A DNA stretch of 64,000 bases from JBCBGF01 sp039193455 (lineage in GTDB: Bacteria; Pseudomonadota; Alphaproteobacteria; Rhodobacterales; Rhodobacteraceae). A model generated the notes under the pieces. It was given only the letters and a program-made list of their open reading frames with translations, made no database searches and was not told where the DNA came from. Location: the NCBI GenBank assembly GCA_039193455.1, contig JBCCWO010000006.1, positions 62,001-126,000 on the forward strand, read 5' to 3'. Of the stretch, positions 26,503 through 35,352 are shown one piece after another (within the stretch, counting starts at the first letter, position 1; every line of letters starts with the position of its first letter). The position numbers and the translations under genes were made by a program.

Positions 26503-28452
26503 ATGTCCAAAACGGTTCTGACGTGCACATGTCTGGGCACGCAAAACGTCGATGCCAAAGCGCTGAGTGAGGCGACGGGCATGGATGTGAAAGCGCCCTG
26601 CGCGGCGCTTTGCACCAACCAGATTGACCTTGCCGCCAAAGCGCTTCGCGACGGCGACGCAATCATATGCTGCACACAAGAAGCCGCGACGTTTGAGGCG
26701 TTGGCCGATGATCTGCAGGTGGCCACACCCGGGCTTGTCGATATCCGGGACCGCGGTGGGTGGACATCGGATACCCGCGAAACCGCGCCCAAGATGGCCG
26801 CGCTTTTGGCCGAAGCCGCCTTGCCCGCTGTGCCGCATAAGGCGGTCGACGTTGTGTCCCAAGGTATATGCCTGATCCTGGGCCCGGAAGAGGTGGCGCT
26901 TGCTGCGGCGGATCAGCTCAAGGAATTTCTGAACGTCACTGTCCTGCTGTCTCCCGGTGCGGAAGTTCCTGATACGCGTGCCTTCGACGTGGTCGTCGGG
27001 CACCTGCGCCGCGCCTCGGGCGCGTTAGGCCAATTCGAGGTTGTCATCGACGGCTTGCAGCAAGTGATCCCAGGCGGTCGCGGTGCGCGCAGCCTCAGCC
27101 CCCCGCGTGACGGCGGGCAATCGTCCTGCGATATCATTCTCGATCTGCGGGGCGGGCCGGCCTTGTTTCCCGCTCCCGAGAAGCGCGAGGGATATATGCG
27201 CGCAGACCCGGCCCATCCACCAAGTGTCGCTGCGGCGGCGCTTGAAGCGTCTCATCTGACGGGAACCTTTGAGAAGCCATTGTACGTCAAGGCAGAGCCG
27301 GTGCTTTGCGCCCATTCGCGGGCGGAACAGACCGGTTGCACGCGCTGTCTGGATCTGTGCCCGACCGGCGCGATTGTGCCCGCAGGGGATCATGTGAGCG
27401 TCGATCCGATGATCTGCGCGGGCTGCGGCGCGTGCTCGTCGGTGTGCCCGTCGGGCGCCATCAGCTATGACGCGCCGCCCGTTGATCTGACATTCCGCCG
27501 GGTCCAAACGCTGGCGCAGACGTACCTGGCCGCCGGTGGTAAGGATCCACGCTTACTCGTCCACGATGTCCATGGGCGCGACATGATCGAACTCGCCGCG
27601 CGCCATGGGCGAGGGCTGCCCGCCGATGTGATCCCGTTGGAGATGTCGGCCATCGGCGCGTTCGGCCATGCCGAAATGGTGGCCGGGCTCGCCGCCGGAT
27701 TTGCGGATGTCACGGTAATGCCGGGTCCCGGCGCGGACAGAGCAGCCCTCGAAGCCCAGGTTGCCCTCGCGCAGGCGTTGGCCGAACCGAACCGCGTGGC
27801 GCTTCTGGACTGTTCCGATCCCGAGGCGATGAGCGATGCCTTGTTCGATCAGGCCCCTGCCCCCAGCATTGTTACACCTGTGCGCCCCATGGGCACCCGT
27901 CGCCAAATCACCCGACAGGCGACGCGCGCGCTGCACCCCGATGCCGAGCAGCTACCGTTGCCCGACGGGGCACCCTACGGGGCCATTCTGGTCAATAAAG
28001 ACAGCTGCACGCTGTGCCTGTCCTGTGTGTCGCTGTGCCCATCAGGCGCGCTTGGCGACAATTCCGACAAACCGCAGCTTAGGTTCCAGGAAGACGCCTG
28101 CCTTCAATGCGGGTTGTGTGCAACGATTTGCCCCGAAGATGCGATCACGCTTGAACCACGGCTCGACCTGACCGAGGCGGCGCTGACGCAACAGGTTCTA
28201 AATGAGGAAGAACCCTTCGCCTGCGTCGAGTGCGGGGTCTTGTTCGGTTCAAAGTCGACGGTGGAGCGGATCACAGCGAAGCTGACGGGGCATTCGATGT
28301 TTGCCGATCCCGCTAAGCTGCGCATGATCCAGATGTGCGATAACTGCCGCGTGACAACGCAGGTGCATTCCGCGGATTCTCCATTTGCGTCGAAAGAACG
28401 CCCGCGCCCGCGCACAACCGACGACTATTTGAGCGAGCGCAAGGATCACTGA
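26503..28452 (+). CDS. Polyferredoxin-like protein with four [4Fe-4S] motifs
   Basis: 649 residues from the ATG at 26503, chosen for GGAGGAG just upstream; a frame from 26383 adds 40 unconserved residues. Cys motifs: CTRCLDLCP (279-287), CAGCGACSSVCP (305-316), CTLCLSCVSLCP (502-513), CLQCGLCATICP (533-544), plus CVEC (574-577) and CDNC (612-615). The N-terminal 250 residues have scattered Cys (CTCLGT, CAALC, CC) and no recognised fold. Likely a cytoplasmic electron carrier or hub for the formate dehydrogenase system. Its last seven bases overlap the end of the convergent cytochrome gene. Confidence 0.85.
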   Translation: MSKTVLTCTCLGTQNVDAKALSEATGMDVKAPCAALCTNQIDLAAKALRDGDAIICCTQEAATFEALADDLQVATPGLVDIRDRGGWTSDTRETAPKMAALLAEAALPAVPHKAVDVVSQGICLILGPEEVALAAADQLKEFLNVTVLLSPGAEVPDTRAFDVVVGHLRRASGALGQFEVVIDGLQQVIPGGRGARSLSPPRDGGQSSCDIILDLRGGPALFPAPEKREGYMRADPAHPPSVAAAALEASHLTGTFEKPLYVKAEPVLCAHSRAEQTGCTRCLDLCPTGAIVPAGDHVSVDPMICAGCGACSSVCPSGAISYDAPPVDLTFRRVQTLAQTYLAAGGKDPRLLVHDVHGRDMIELAARHGRGLPADVIPLEMSAIGAFGHAEMVAGLAAGFADVTVMPGPGADRAALEAQVALAQALAEPNRVALLDCSDPEAMSDALFDQAPAPSIVTPVRPMGTRRQITRQATRALHPDAEQLPLPDGAPYGAILVNKDSCTLCLSCVSLCPSGALGDNSDKPQLRFQEDACLQCGLCATICPEDAITLEPRLDLTEAALTQQVLNEEEPFACVECGVLFGSKSTVERITAKLTGHSMFADPAKLRMIQMCDNCRVTTQVHSADSPFASKERPRPRTTDDYLSERKDH

Positions 28453-29186
28453 TGCTTGAGCGGCTCCCCCAGATCGGCGGCGGGCAACACCGCCACATAG
28501 GCCACGAGCGCGTCAACCTCGTCCAGCGACAGTTCGATCGGCGCAATGGGGGACGGGCGATCGATTGGAAACGGCAAGGTCAGATTCGTGATCTGGGTAA
28601 AGGCCGCGTGCGGTTTGAGCGTGTAGAAGGCGACAAAGCGTTCCTCCCAATCACTGAAGGTGCGCAGAACAGCAAAGCTGGGCGTCGAGCCAATGGGCGA
28701 CCACTGCGTTTCCTGATCGACCGCATGGCAGCGCGTGCATTTCGCGCGGGCAACTGCTTGCCCCGCCTCGGCCTCAGCGTCGAAGGCTGCCGGCGCAACC
28801 TCCGCCGCGACGTCATCCTGCGAGGCGAAAAGGGCGACGCCCTCCGGCGCAAAACTCTCAATCGTGCGGGTGCCGACTTCGGAGGTCAGCCATCCGGCCA
28901 GCGCATCCGCAGACGGATCACCAGCCCCGGGCACATCAAGGTGCCAGACCTGCCCGGCCCCCTTGAAAAGCGCGCGCCCGGACGCGCCCAGCACCACCTG
29001 CGCCTCTCCTTCGGCGACCATGTCCACCTTGATCTGGGTCTTGAGAGAGAACCGCGGCAGGATGTGTTTCATCAAGCCCGTTTCGATCAGCGCATCGGGC
29101 GCGTGGATCGTCGCGCGGCGTTCCTCCGCCCACCCGAGAGAGGGCAAAACGAGTAAGAGAGCCAGCAGTTTCCAGAGTCGAACCAT
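28446..29186 (-). CDS. Cytochrome c with shortened TupA-like N-terminal domain
   Basis: 246 residues with a signal peptide (LWKLLALLLVLPSLGWA-E). Residues 23-122 read like the two ends of a TupA tungstate-binding protein joined together: ETGLMKHILPRFSLKTQIKV and EGEAQVVLG match the TupA opening, and DALAGWLTSEVG with EGVALFAS matches its closing segment, the middle being absent. A single heme site CTRCH follows at 150-154, and the rest resembles a class I cytochrome c. Its neighbours make it an accessory of the formate dehydrogenase. The TupA relation is my reading by eye. Confidence 0.75.
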   Translation of the reverse strand: MVRLWKLLALLLVLPSLGWAEERRATIHAPDALIETGLMKHILPRFSLKTQIKVDMVAEGEAQVVLGASGRALFKGAGQVWHLDVPGAGDPSADALAGWLTSEVGTRTIESFAPEGVALFASQDDVAAEVAPAAFDAEAEAGQAVARAKCTRCHAVDQETQWSPIGSTPSFAVLRTFSDWEERFVAFYTLKPHAAFTQITNLTLPFPIDRPSPIAPIELSLDEVDALVAYVAVLPAADLGEPLKHQ

Positions 29187-29245
29187 GCGACCCCAAGCCT
29201 AGTGGTGGGCTCGCAGCCCCGTCAACACATCCAGGGAGATCCCCC

Positions 29246-29440
29246 ATGAGCGACGATTTCAACATGTCGATGCGCAAGTTCCTCAAACAGGTCGGCGTCA
29301 CCTCGCAGCAAGCGATTGAAGAGGCCGTGCGCAATGCCGAAAGCTCGGGCAAGACCTACGCGGTTACGGCGACGATCACGATCGCTGAACTGGGCATGAC
29401 CCACACCGTCACGGGGACCATCCAAGGCCAGGACGACTAG
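29246..29440 (+). CDS. Small conserved protein, likely DUF6494
   Basis: 64 residues: NMSMRKFLKQVGVTSQQAIEEAVRNAESSGK, then a beta-type half TYAVTATITIAELGMTHTVTGTIQGQ. The pattern fits the small DUF6494 family of Rhodobacterales, function unknown. It opens a four-gene plus-strand operon; the next gene starts at the base after its stop. Shine-Dalgarno GGGAG lies shortly upstream. Confidence 0.75.
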   Translation: MSDDFNMSMRKFLKQVGVTSQQAIEEAVRNAESSGKTYAVTATITIAELGMTHTVTGTIQGQDD

Positions 29441-30511
29441 GTGAGCACTTTGCGCGAGGCGGTCCAGGCCGCGTTGAAACAGATCGATGACCCGGTCGCC
29501 GGGTCCGACATTATGGCGAGCGGCGTTGTGCGTGCCCTGAACGTCGAGGACAGCGGCGCAGTCCGGTTTGTCATGGAAATTCCGCCCAGCCAGGCAGAGG
29601 TCTACACCGCCGTTAAATCCAGTGCCGAGGCGGCGCTTGGTGCGCTCGAGGGGATTACCTCGGTCTCGATCGTGATGACCGGGCATTCCCAAAAGGCGCC
29701 TCCCCCCGATCTGAAACCCTCACGACCCGCGGAGGCCAAGGGGCCAGAGAAGATCCCGGGCGTAGACCGGATTGTTGCGATTGCCTCGGGCAAAGGGGGC
29801 GTCGGTAAATCCACTGTGTCGGCGAACATCGCCTGTGCTCTTGCTCAGAAAGGTCGGCGCGTAGGTTTGCTTGACGCCGATGTCTATGGCCCCTCGCAGC
29901 CGCGGATGCTTGGTGTGTCCGGGCGACCTGCGTCACCCGATGGAAAGATCATCCTGCCGATGCGCAACCATGGCGTGACGATGATGTCGATCGGTCTGAT
30001 GACAAACGAGGATCAGGCGGTGGTCTGGCGTGGACCGATGTTGATGGGCGCCTTGCAGCAAATGATGATGCAAGTGCAATGGGGCGCTCTGGACGTCTTG
30101 CTGGTTGATCTGCCCCCAGGGACAGGCGACGTGCAGATGACGCTGGCGCAAAAGGCGCAGGTGGACGGGGCGATCATCGTCTCGACCCCGCAGGACATTG
30201 CGCTGCTCGATGCGCGCAAGGGCGTTGATATGTTTCAGCAATTGAACGTCCCGATCCTGGGTATGATCGAAAACATGAGCATGCATGTCTGTTCCAACTG
30301 CGGTCATGTAGAGCATATCTTCGATCACGGTGGAGTCGCCGACGAAGCCGCCAAGCTGGGTGTACCACTGCTTGTTGAAGTGCCCCTTGATCGCCAGATC
30401 CGGCTGGCTTCGGATGGCGGGGCCCCGATCACGGTCAGTCAGCCCGATAGCGCATCCGCGGTCGCGTTCCAAACCGTTGCACAAACCCTGATCGACGCCG
30501 GATCGGCATGA
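29441..30511 (+). CDS. mrp: Mrp/ApbC-family Fe-S carrier ATPase
   Basis: 356 residues, GTG start. Residues 1-95 are a MIP18/DUF59-like domain (LREAVQAALKQIDDPVAGSDIMASGVV); the rest is a ParA/MinD-type P-loop with deviant Walker A GKGGVGKST (about 118), DADVYGPSQPRMLG and LPPGTGDVQMTL. CSNCG with GHVEHIFDHGG near 285 gives the CxxC that binds a bridging [4Fe-4S] cluster in ApbC/NBP35 relatives. Probably delivers Fe-S clusters, here conceivably to the many clusters of the formate dehydrogenase proteins. The stop overlaps the next start (ATGA). Confidence 0.9.
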   Translation: MSTLREAVQAALKQIDDPVAGSDIMASGVVRALNVEDSGAVRFVMEIPPSQAEVYTAVKSSAEAALGALEGITSVSIVMTGHSQKAPPPDLKPSRPAEAKGPEKIPGVDRIVAIASGKGGVGKSTVSANIACALAQKGRRVGLLDADVYGPSQPRMLGVSGRPASPDGKIILPMRNHGVTMMSIGLMTNEDQAVVWRGPMLMGALQQMMMQVQWGALDVLLVDLPPGTGDVQMTLAQKAQVDGAIIVSTPQDIALLDARKGVDMFQQLNVPILGMIENMSMHVCSNCGHVEHIFDHGGVADEAAKLGVPLLVEVPLDRQIRLASDGGAPITVSQPDSASAVAFQTVAQTLIDAGSA

Positions 30512-31215
30512 CCACAGATCTGTCATTTCCGCCACTGATGTGGGGCGAAGAGGTTAAGGGCGATGCGCTGGGGCATGCGGCCCGCCGCGCAACACTGGGT
30601 TGCGATGCGGGTCTGGTGGCCTATGCGTTGGGGCCAAACGAAGTTCAGGCCGCGCTGGTCTTTGCGCCCGAGTTGCCGCTTGCAAAAGCGATGATCATGT
30701 TGCCGCTGTGTGGCGTGGGGTTTCAGAACGCGCTGGGGGCCATCGCCCCACCCGAGGTCGCCGTGCATCTTGAGTGGAGCGGCGGCATCCGCGTGAATGG
30801 CGCATCTTGCGGTTCGCTGGCGGCTATGGCTTCGACAACTGATGCGCGGGCGGTGCCCGGCTGGCTCGTGGTCGGGGTTCGGATCCCGCTGATCCCGGAC
30901 CGCGATGACATGGGCGAGGTGCCGGATCGCACAGTGCTTTATGCGGAAGGGTGCGCGGATGTTCAGCCACCGCATCTGGTTGAAGCCTTTGCGCGGCACA
31001 CGCTAAATTGGATCACGCGGTGGGAAAGCGGTGGTGCAGCCGCGCTGCATGCTGAATGGCGCGGGCTGGCCCATGGCGTGGGCGAAGTTGTTGAGCAGTC
31101 TGGTATGAGCGGCACTTTTCTTGGCGTGGATGAAGACTTTGGAATGCTCTTGCGCACGGACGATAACGAGACGCATCTGATACCGCTGACCACCCTGTTG
31201 GAGGACGTAACATGA
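30508..31215 (+). CDS. Biotin/lipoate-protein-ligase-like protein (DUF4444 type)
   Basis: 235 residues. The first 170 resemble the biotin/lipoate A/B ligase fold (WSGGIRVNGASCGSLAAM; PGWLVVGVRIPLIP; HTLNWITRWESGG), and the C-terminal 60 (GVGEVVEQSGMSGTFLGVDEDFGMLLRTDDNETHLIPLTTLLE) form the small SH3-like domain common after biotin ligases. The classical GRGR-type ATP motif of BirA is not evident, so catalytic activity is uncertain. It overlaps both neighbours by four bases. The link with formate dehydrogenase is by position only. Confidence 0.75.
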   Translation: MTTDLSFPPLMWGEEVKGDALGHAARRATLGCDAGLVAYALGPNEVQAALVFAPELPLAKAMIMLPLCGVGFQNALGAIAPPEVAVHLEWSGGIRVNGASCGSLAAMASTTDARAVPGWLVVGVRIPLIPDRDDMGEVPDRTVLYAEGCADVQPPHLVEAFARHTLNWITRWESGGAAALHAEWRGLAHGVGEVVEQSGMSGTFLGVDEDFGMLLRTDDNETHLIPLTTLLEDVT

Positions 31216-31694
31216 AGCTCGCGCGTGCGATTCACTTCGACGAGAGCGATCAAAGGGTCTTCGCAAGCCCCGCGCAAACGGGGGAGTGGTGCGTCTCTGG
31301 CGGTTTTGAATTCTCAAACTGGACCGAAGGGGACCTCACCGGAAAGGCCCGCCAAGCCTTTGCGAACGGGTGGTTCGGGCTTGAAACCGGCGGACGCGTC
31401 ACGTTTGTCGCGGTCACAGAACTTCAGGACAGCGAGCTTGACCCGCTGGCAAAGCTCTTGGCCGCACATTTCGTGACCTACTATGGTGCGCCGGACGTTG
31501 AGGCCGCTCTGCCCGTAGCCCACGAAGAACTGAGCCACATGGCCGCACTGTGCGACGAGCATGATCCAAACACCCTTCTTACCGTCTCGCGGGAGCTGAC
31601 CGAGGCTGGTGTGCGCGAAGCCTATCGGGTGATCGCTCCGCAGGATGCGGGTCTTGAACAGTTCGCCATCCATGGATCACTGGACGACGGCTAG
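31212..31694 (+). CDS. Conserved protein, likely DUF6505
   Basis: 160 residues, starts in the ATGA overlap with the ligase-like gene. Opening MKLARAIHFDESDQRVFASPAQTGEWCVSGGFEFSNW, with later GRVTFVAVTEL and FVTYYGAPDVEAALPVAHEELSHMAALC. Matches my memory of the DUF6505 family, which has no assigned function; no catalytic motif stands out. It ends five bases from the convergent tupA stop. Confidence 0.7.
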   Translation: MKLARAIHFDESDQRVFASPAQTGEWCVSGGFEFSNWTEGDLTGKARQAFANGWFGLETGGRVTFVAVTELQDSELDPLAKLLAAHFVTYYGAPDVEAALPVAHEELSHMAALCDEHDPNTLLTVSRELTEAGVREAYRVIAPQDAGLEQFAIHGSLDDG

Positions 31695-31699
31695 GCCAC

Positions 31700-32509
31700 C
31701 TACCCTTCGCCGTCTGCGTTGAAAACAAACAAGGTTTCCCCGTTGATCTGATAGGCATTGATCAGTTCGGCGGCGTGCGGCGATGTGAGCCATTCTTCAA
31801 GCGCCACGGCCAGATCAGCCTTCACGTGCCCATGGCGGTCCGGGTTGACCGGCAGATAGGCGTACTGATTGAAGAGCGCCGGATCCCCCGCGTAAAGCAA
31901 TGCGAGGTCGCCCTTGTTGCCAAAGTTAAGCCAGCTTGCGCGATCAGACAGGATGTAGCCGTTCAGCCCCGCAGCGGTGTTCAGCGCCGCACCCATGCCG
32001 GAACCGACCGAGTTGTACCATGGACCGAACGTACCGGCGTCCAGACCCGCACTCTCCCAAAGGCTGAGCTCCATCTTATGCGTTCCACTGTCGTCGCCCC
32101 GGCTGACAAATGCAGCCTCCGCACGCGCGATGCGCATTAGGCTATCCGTGGCCGCTTCGGCATCGGCCACACCTGCGGGGTCGTCGGCCGGGCCGATGAA
32201 GACGAAATCGTTATACATAACCTCGCGCCGATGGGTGGCGTAGCCTGCGGCCACGAACGCCTCTTCAGCAGCGCGGGAGTGCACAAGGATTGCATCAACG
32301 TCGCCCGCGCGACCAAGGCGCAGGGCCTGGCCCGTGCCCACAACCAAGAGTTGGACCTCCAGATCAAGATCCTTGGCGATTTCGGGCAAAAGAACCTCGG
32401 CCAAACCCGAGTTGTGAAATGAGGTGGTGACCGCCATGCGCATCGTCTCAGTCGCGTGCGCCGCCACGGCGCTTAGCATCAGGGCACCTGCCAACAGAAT
32501 TGATCTCAT
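31700..32509 (-). CDS. tupA: Tungstate ABC transporter substrate-binding protein
   Basis: 269 residues with a signal peptide (LLAGALMLSAVAAHA-T). The TupA hallmarks are present: VTTSFHNSGLAEVLLP at the start, VVGTGQALRLGRAGDVDAILVHS, VMYNDFVFIGP and SRGDDSGTHKME, the segments that contact the oxyanion. The closing WLTSPHAAELINAY also fits. It delivers tungstate to TupBC with higher selectivity than molybdate systems. Last gene in tupB-tupC-tupA; its start overlaps the tupC stop by four bases. Its presence next to formate dehydrogenase genes argues for a W-enzyme. Confidence 0.9.
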   Translation of the reverse strand: MRSILLAGALMLSAVAAHATETMRMAVTTSFHNSGLAEVLLPEIAKDLDLEVQLLVVGTGQALRLGRAGDVDAILVHSRAAEEAFVAAGYATHRREVMYNDFVFIGPADDPAGVADAEAATDSLMRIARAEAAFVSRGDDSGTHKMELSLWESAGLDAGTFGPWYNSVGSGMGAALNTAAGLNGYILSDRASWLNFGNKGDLALLYAGDPALFNQYAYLPVNPDRHGHVKADLAVALEEWLTSPHAAELINAYQINGETLFVFNADGEG

Positions 32510-33222
32510 TCGACAATGTCTCCTCTTAGAAAAGCCGCGGCTTGTTCGGTTTCGGGGCCGTCAAAAAACGGGGCGGCTGCGCCCGTTTCTTGTACCCTTC
32601 CATTCAGCAGGAACACCACCCGGTCCGCCAGCCGCCGGGCCTGCCCCATGTCGTGGGTCGCCAGGATGAGCTTGGTGCCAGATGCCTTCACGTCCTGCAA
32701 AATCTCTTCGATCTCGCGCATGGCGCGCCCGTCGAGCGCGGCGCAGGGTTCGTCCAGAAACACCACACCCGGTTCGGTGATCAGCGCGCGTGCTAGCGCA
32801 AGTTTCTGCTGTTCCCCGCCGGACAGAACCGTTGCGGGTCGTTCGAGCATATCCTGCAGCCCGACGCGTTCGGCCCAGACCGCGCCCTGCCCGAGCGCCG
32901 CCTTCTTCGCGACACCGCGCATGCGCAGGGGATAGATGATGTTCTCCATTACCGAGCGGCGCAGAACGATCGGGCGTTGGAACACAAAGCTCTGCTGCTC
33001 GCGCGCGGCGTCCAGACCGCACGCCCAGGCAATGCTACCCTCGGTCAAACGCGCCGCACCGTGCAGCAGGCGCAGCAGTGTCGTCTTGCCCGACCCGTTC
33101 GGCCCGATTACGACAACGCAGCTCTCGCCCAGCAGTGTCAGCGACACCGGTCCGACCAGCCGCTTGCCACGCCGCTGAGTAGCCGCATCGGTGACCACGA
33201 GGGGGAACAGATCGCTCACCAC
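32506..33222 (-). CDS. tupC: Tungstate ABC transporter ATP-binding protein
   Basis: 238 residues. Walker A GPNGSGKTT, signature LSGGEQQKLALARAL, Walker B VVFLDEPCAALD and the switch His in LATHDM are all in place. It powers import through TupB. It overlaps tupB by seven bases and tupA by four, so the three genes are one transcription unit. Confidence 0.92.
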   Translation of the reverse strand: MVSDLFPLVVTDAATQRRGKRLVGPVSLTLLGESCVVVIGPNGSGKTTLLRLLHGAARLTEGSIAWACGLDAAREQQSFVFQRPIVLRRSVMENIIYPLRMRGVAKKAALGQGAVWAERVGLQDMLERPATVLSGGEQQKLALARALITEPGVVFLDEPCAALDGRAMREIEEILQDVKASGTKLILATHDMGQARRLADRVVFLLNGRVQETGAAAPFFDGPETEQAAAFLRGDIVE

Positions 33223-33920
33223 CGGCCCTCCCGCTCAGTCTGGCTGAGCCAATGGATGCAGACGTTGACGAGAACCGTTAGCGCGATCAGGACAAAGCCC
33301 AGAGCAAGTGCCAGTGCAAACTCGCCCCGTCCGGTTTCCAGCGCGATCGCGGTGGTGAGCACGCGGGTCGCGTGATCGATATTTCCGCCGACGATCATGA
33401 TCCCGCCGACCTCCCCGATACCACGTCCGAACCCCGCAAGCGCCGCGGTCAACAGCGCCCGCCGCGCATCCCACAGGAGCGTGCGCATCTTCTGGCTTTG
33501 GCTGACGTTCATCGAGATCAGAAGATCGTGGTAGTCGTGCCAAAGATCGCGCAGCGATTGGTGCGCGATGCTGGCGATGAGCGGCACAATGATGATCATC
33601 TGCGCGATGATCATCGCCGTTGGGGTAAAGAGCAGCCCGAGCACGCCCAAGGGCCCCGACCGCGAGAGGATGACATAGACAACCAGCCCGACGACCACGG
33701 GCGGCAACCCCATAAGCGCGTTCAGCACCGCGATGACGGCGCGCCGCCAGCGGAACCGCCGCACCGCGAGCATGGCGGCGAGCGGCAAGGCGATCAGGCA
33801 GGCCAGCAAAAGCGCGGTGCACGTCACCTGAAGTGAGCGCAGCGCAATCTCGACCAATTCGGCGTCCGCGGTGACAATCAGCCAGAACGCCTGCGCCAAA
33901 CCGCTCCAAAGTTCGGCCAT
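33216..33920 (-). CDS. tupB: Tungstate ABC transporter permease
   Basis: 234 residues with five or six membrane helices and the permease EAA-type loop (LLWDARRALLTAALAGFGRGIGEVGGIMIVGGN). The segment ALMGLPPVVVGLVVYVILSRSGPLG matches TupB/WtpB-type permeases. First gene of the tup operon; GGAGGA lies upstream of the ATG. Confidence 0.9.
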   Translation of the reverse strand: MAELWSGLAQAFWLIVTADAELVEIALRSLQVTCTALLLACLIALPLAAMLAVRRFRWRRAVIAVLNALMGLPPVVVGLVVYVILSRSGPLGVLGLLFTPTAMIIAQMIIIVPLIASIAHQSLRDLWHDYHDLLISMNVSQSQKMRTLLWDARRALLTAALAGFGRGIGEVGGIMIVGGNIDHATRVLTTAIALETGRGEFALALALGFVLIALTVLVNVCIHWLSQTEREGRW

Positions 33921-34077
33921 GGGCCGGGGTCCTCCTCCCTGTTTTTGGCCGTCGACCCTCGCAATTTTTGGCGGGCGTTGCCACCCCTATTGGCGGGAAG
34001 AATGGCCGCAGGCCAACGGGATGCGTTCAGGGAGCGTGGCTCTGGAACACTTCAACGTTCCACAGAAGGCGTTTAGG

Positions 34078-35352
34078 TCACGCGCCGGATTGGGCGAGCT
34101 TTGCGGTCCCGATCGACGCCTCAGTGGTCGCAACAGTCAGGACCGGAACGCCAAGAACACGTGCCCTGATTTGGCGCCAGGCGGCGTTTTGCGCGCCGCC
34201 CCCTGCTGTGATGACCTGTTCTGGGTACGGACCACCCTGCTTTTGCAAAGTCTCGTAAGACAGGCGTTCGATCCGCGCCATGCCTTCAAGCAACCCGTGG
34301 AGGAACTCGACCGGATCCGCCGGGCGCGGGTCAAGTCGCGGGAGGAGCGTTGGATCGTTGATCGGGAAGCGTTCGCCGGGTCTCGGCAATGGGTAATAGT
34401 CTAATTCGGAGGGTTGGTCGGGATCGATCTGTTGGGACAGCGCCGCAAGGTCATCCCCCGAAAAAAAGGACTTCAAAACACCACCGCCCGTGTTTGAGGC
34501 ACCGCCCACCAACCACCCCTCGCCGATCCGGTGGGCGTATAGACCAACCTCTGGGGCATCAATGCGTACGTCCGAGTAAAGCTTGATCGCCAGGGTCGTG
34601 CCCAAGGATGTGACCGCGGCCCCGGGCTGCGGTTGCGCGGCTGCGAGAAACGCGGCGATGCTGTCGGTTGTGCCCGCATGCACGGCGGCGCGGGGGGAGA
34701 GGCCGAATTGGGCCGCAACCTCGGCTGAGACCTCTGCAATGGCGGCGCCCGGCAGCAGGAGCGCGGGCAAGAGACTGGGCGGCAAGAGCCCATCCATCCA
34801 ATCCGGCCAACTGCAGGTCGCAGGGTCACCGCCGGTTTTCAAGGCGTTGTTCACATCGGAAAACCCACCGCGTCCGATGAGGCGGGCCGCAACGAAATCG
34901 GCCTGATGCAAGAGGTGGCGCGCCCGGTTGTCCGTATCCTTCGCCGCGAGATGCAGGGCGCGCGCCAATGCGGAGCCGGACCCTCGGGCAATATGCGGAT
35001 CGGGTGCATGTTGCGCGATCTGGCCCGCCTCAGCCTCAAAACCGGTGTCGTTATACATGAGCGCCCGGGTCACTGGGGCAAGCGCGCTGTTGGTCAACAC
35101 CAGGCTGCCAGACGTTCCGTCCACCGCGATGCGCGAGACCTCGTCCATGGACCGGCCTGCCGCTTTCAGCGCTGCGCATTGCCTCAGCAAACAGTCCGAG
35201 ACGGCCGACCACCAGCGTTCGGGGTCGCGATAGTCATCGGCGCGAGGGCCGTAGCTGGAGCGCGCAGAAGAGACCAAGTCTCCGGCGTCATCCAACACCG
35301 CAGATCGGACGCCAGAAGTACCAAGATCAACGCCGAGGGCGAGGCCCGTCAC
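34078..35352 (-). CDS. FGGY-family carbohydrate kinase
   Basis: 424 residues from the GTG at 35352, which forms a GTGA overlap with the upstream aldolase stop; longer frames only run into that gene. Contains the phosphate-1 motif GVDLGTSGVRSAVLDD, the GTTDSIAAFLA and TSLGTTLAIKL segments of the second ATP motif and ITAGGGAQNAAW near the C-terminus. It phosphorylates a sugar or sugar derivative; at 424 residues it is shorter than xylulo- or glycerokinases (about 490). With two class II aldolases in the locus, the product is probably a ketose or keto-acid phosphate. Substrate unknown. Confidence 0.88.
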   Translation of the reverse strand: MTGLALGVDLGTSGVRSAVLDDAGDLVSSARSSYGPRADDYRDPERWWSAVSDCLLRQCAALKAAGRSMDEVSRIAVDGTSGSLVLTNSALAPVTRALMYNDTGFEAEAGQIAQHAPDPHIARGSGSALARALHLAAKDTDNRARHLLHQADFVAARLIGRGGFSDVNNALKTGGDPATCSWPDWMDGLLPPSLLPALLLPGAAIAEVSAEVAAQFGLSPRAAVHAGTTDSIAAFLAAAQPQPGAAVTSLGTTLAIKLYSDVRIDAPEVGLYAHRIGEGWLVGGASNTGGGVLKSFFSGDDLAALSQQIDPDQPSELDYYPLPRPGERFPINDPTLLPRLDPRPADPVEFLHGLLEGMARIERLSYETLQKQGGPYPEQVITAGGGAQNAAWRQIRARVLGVPVLTVATTEASIGTAKLAQSGA

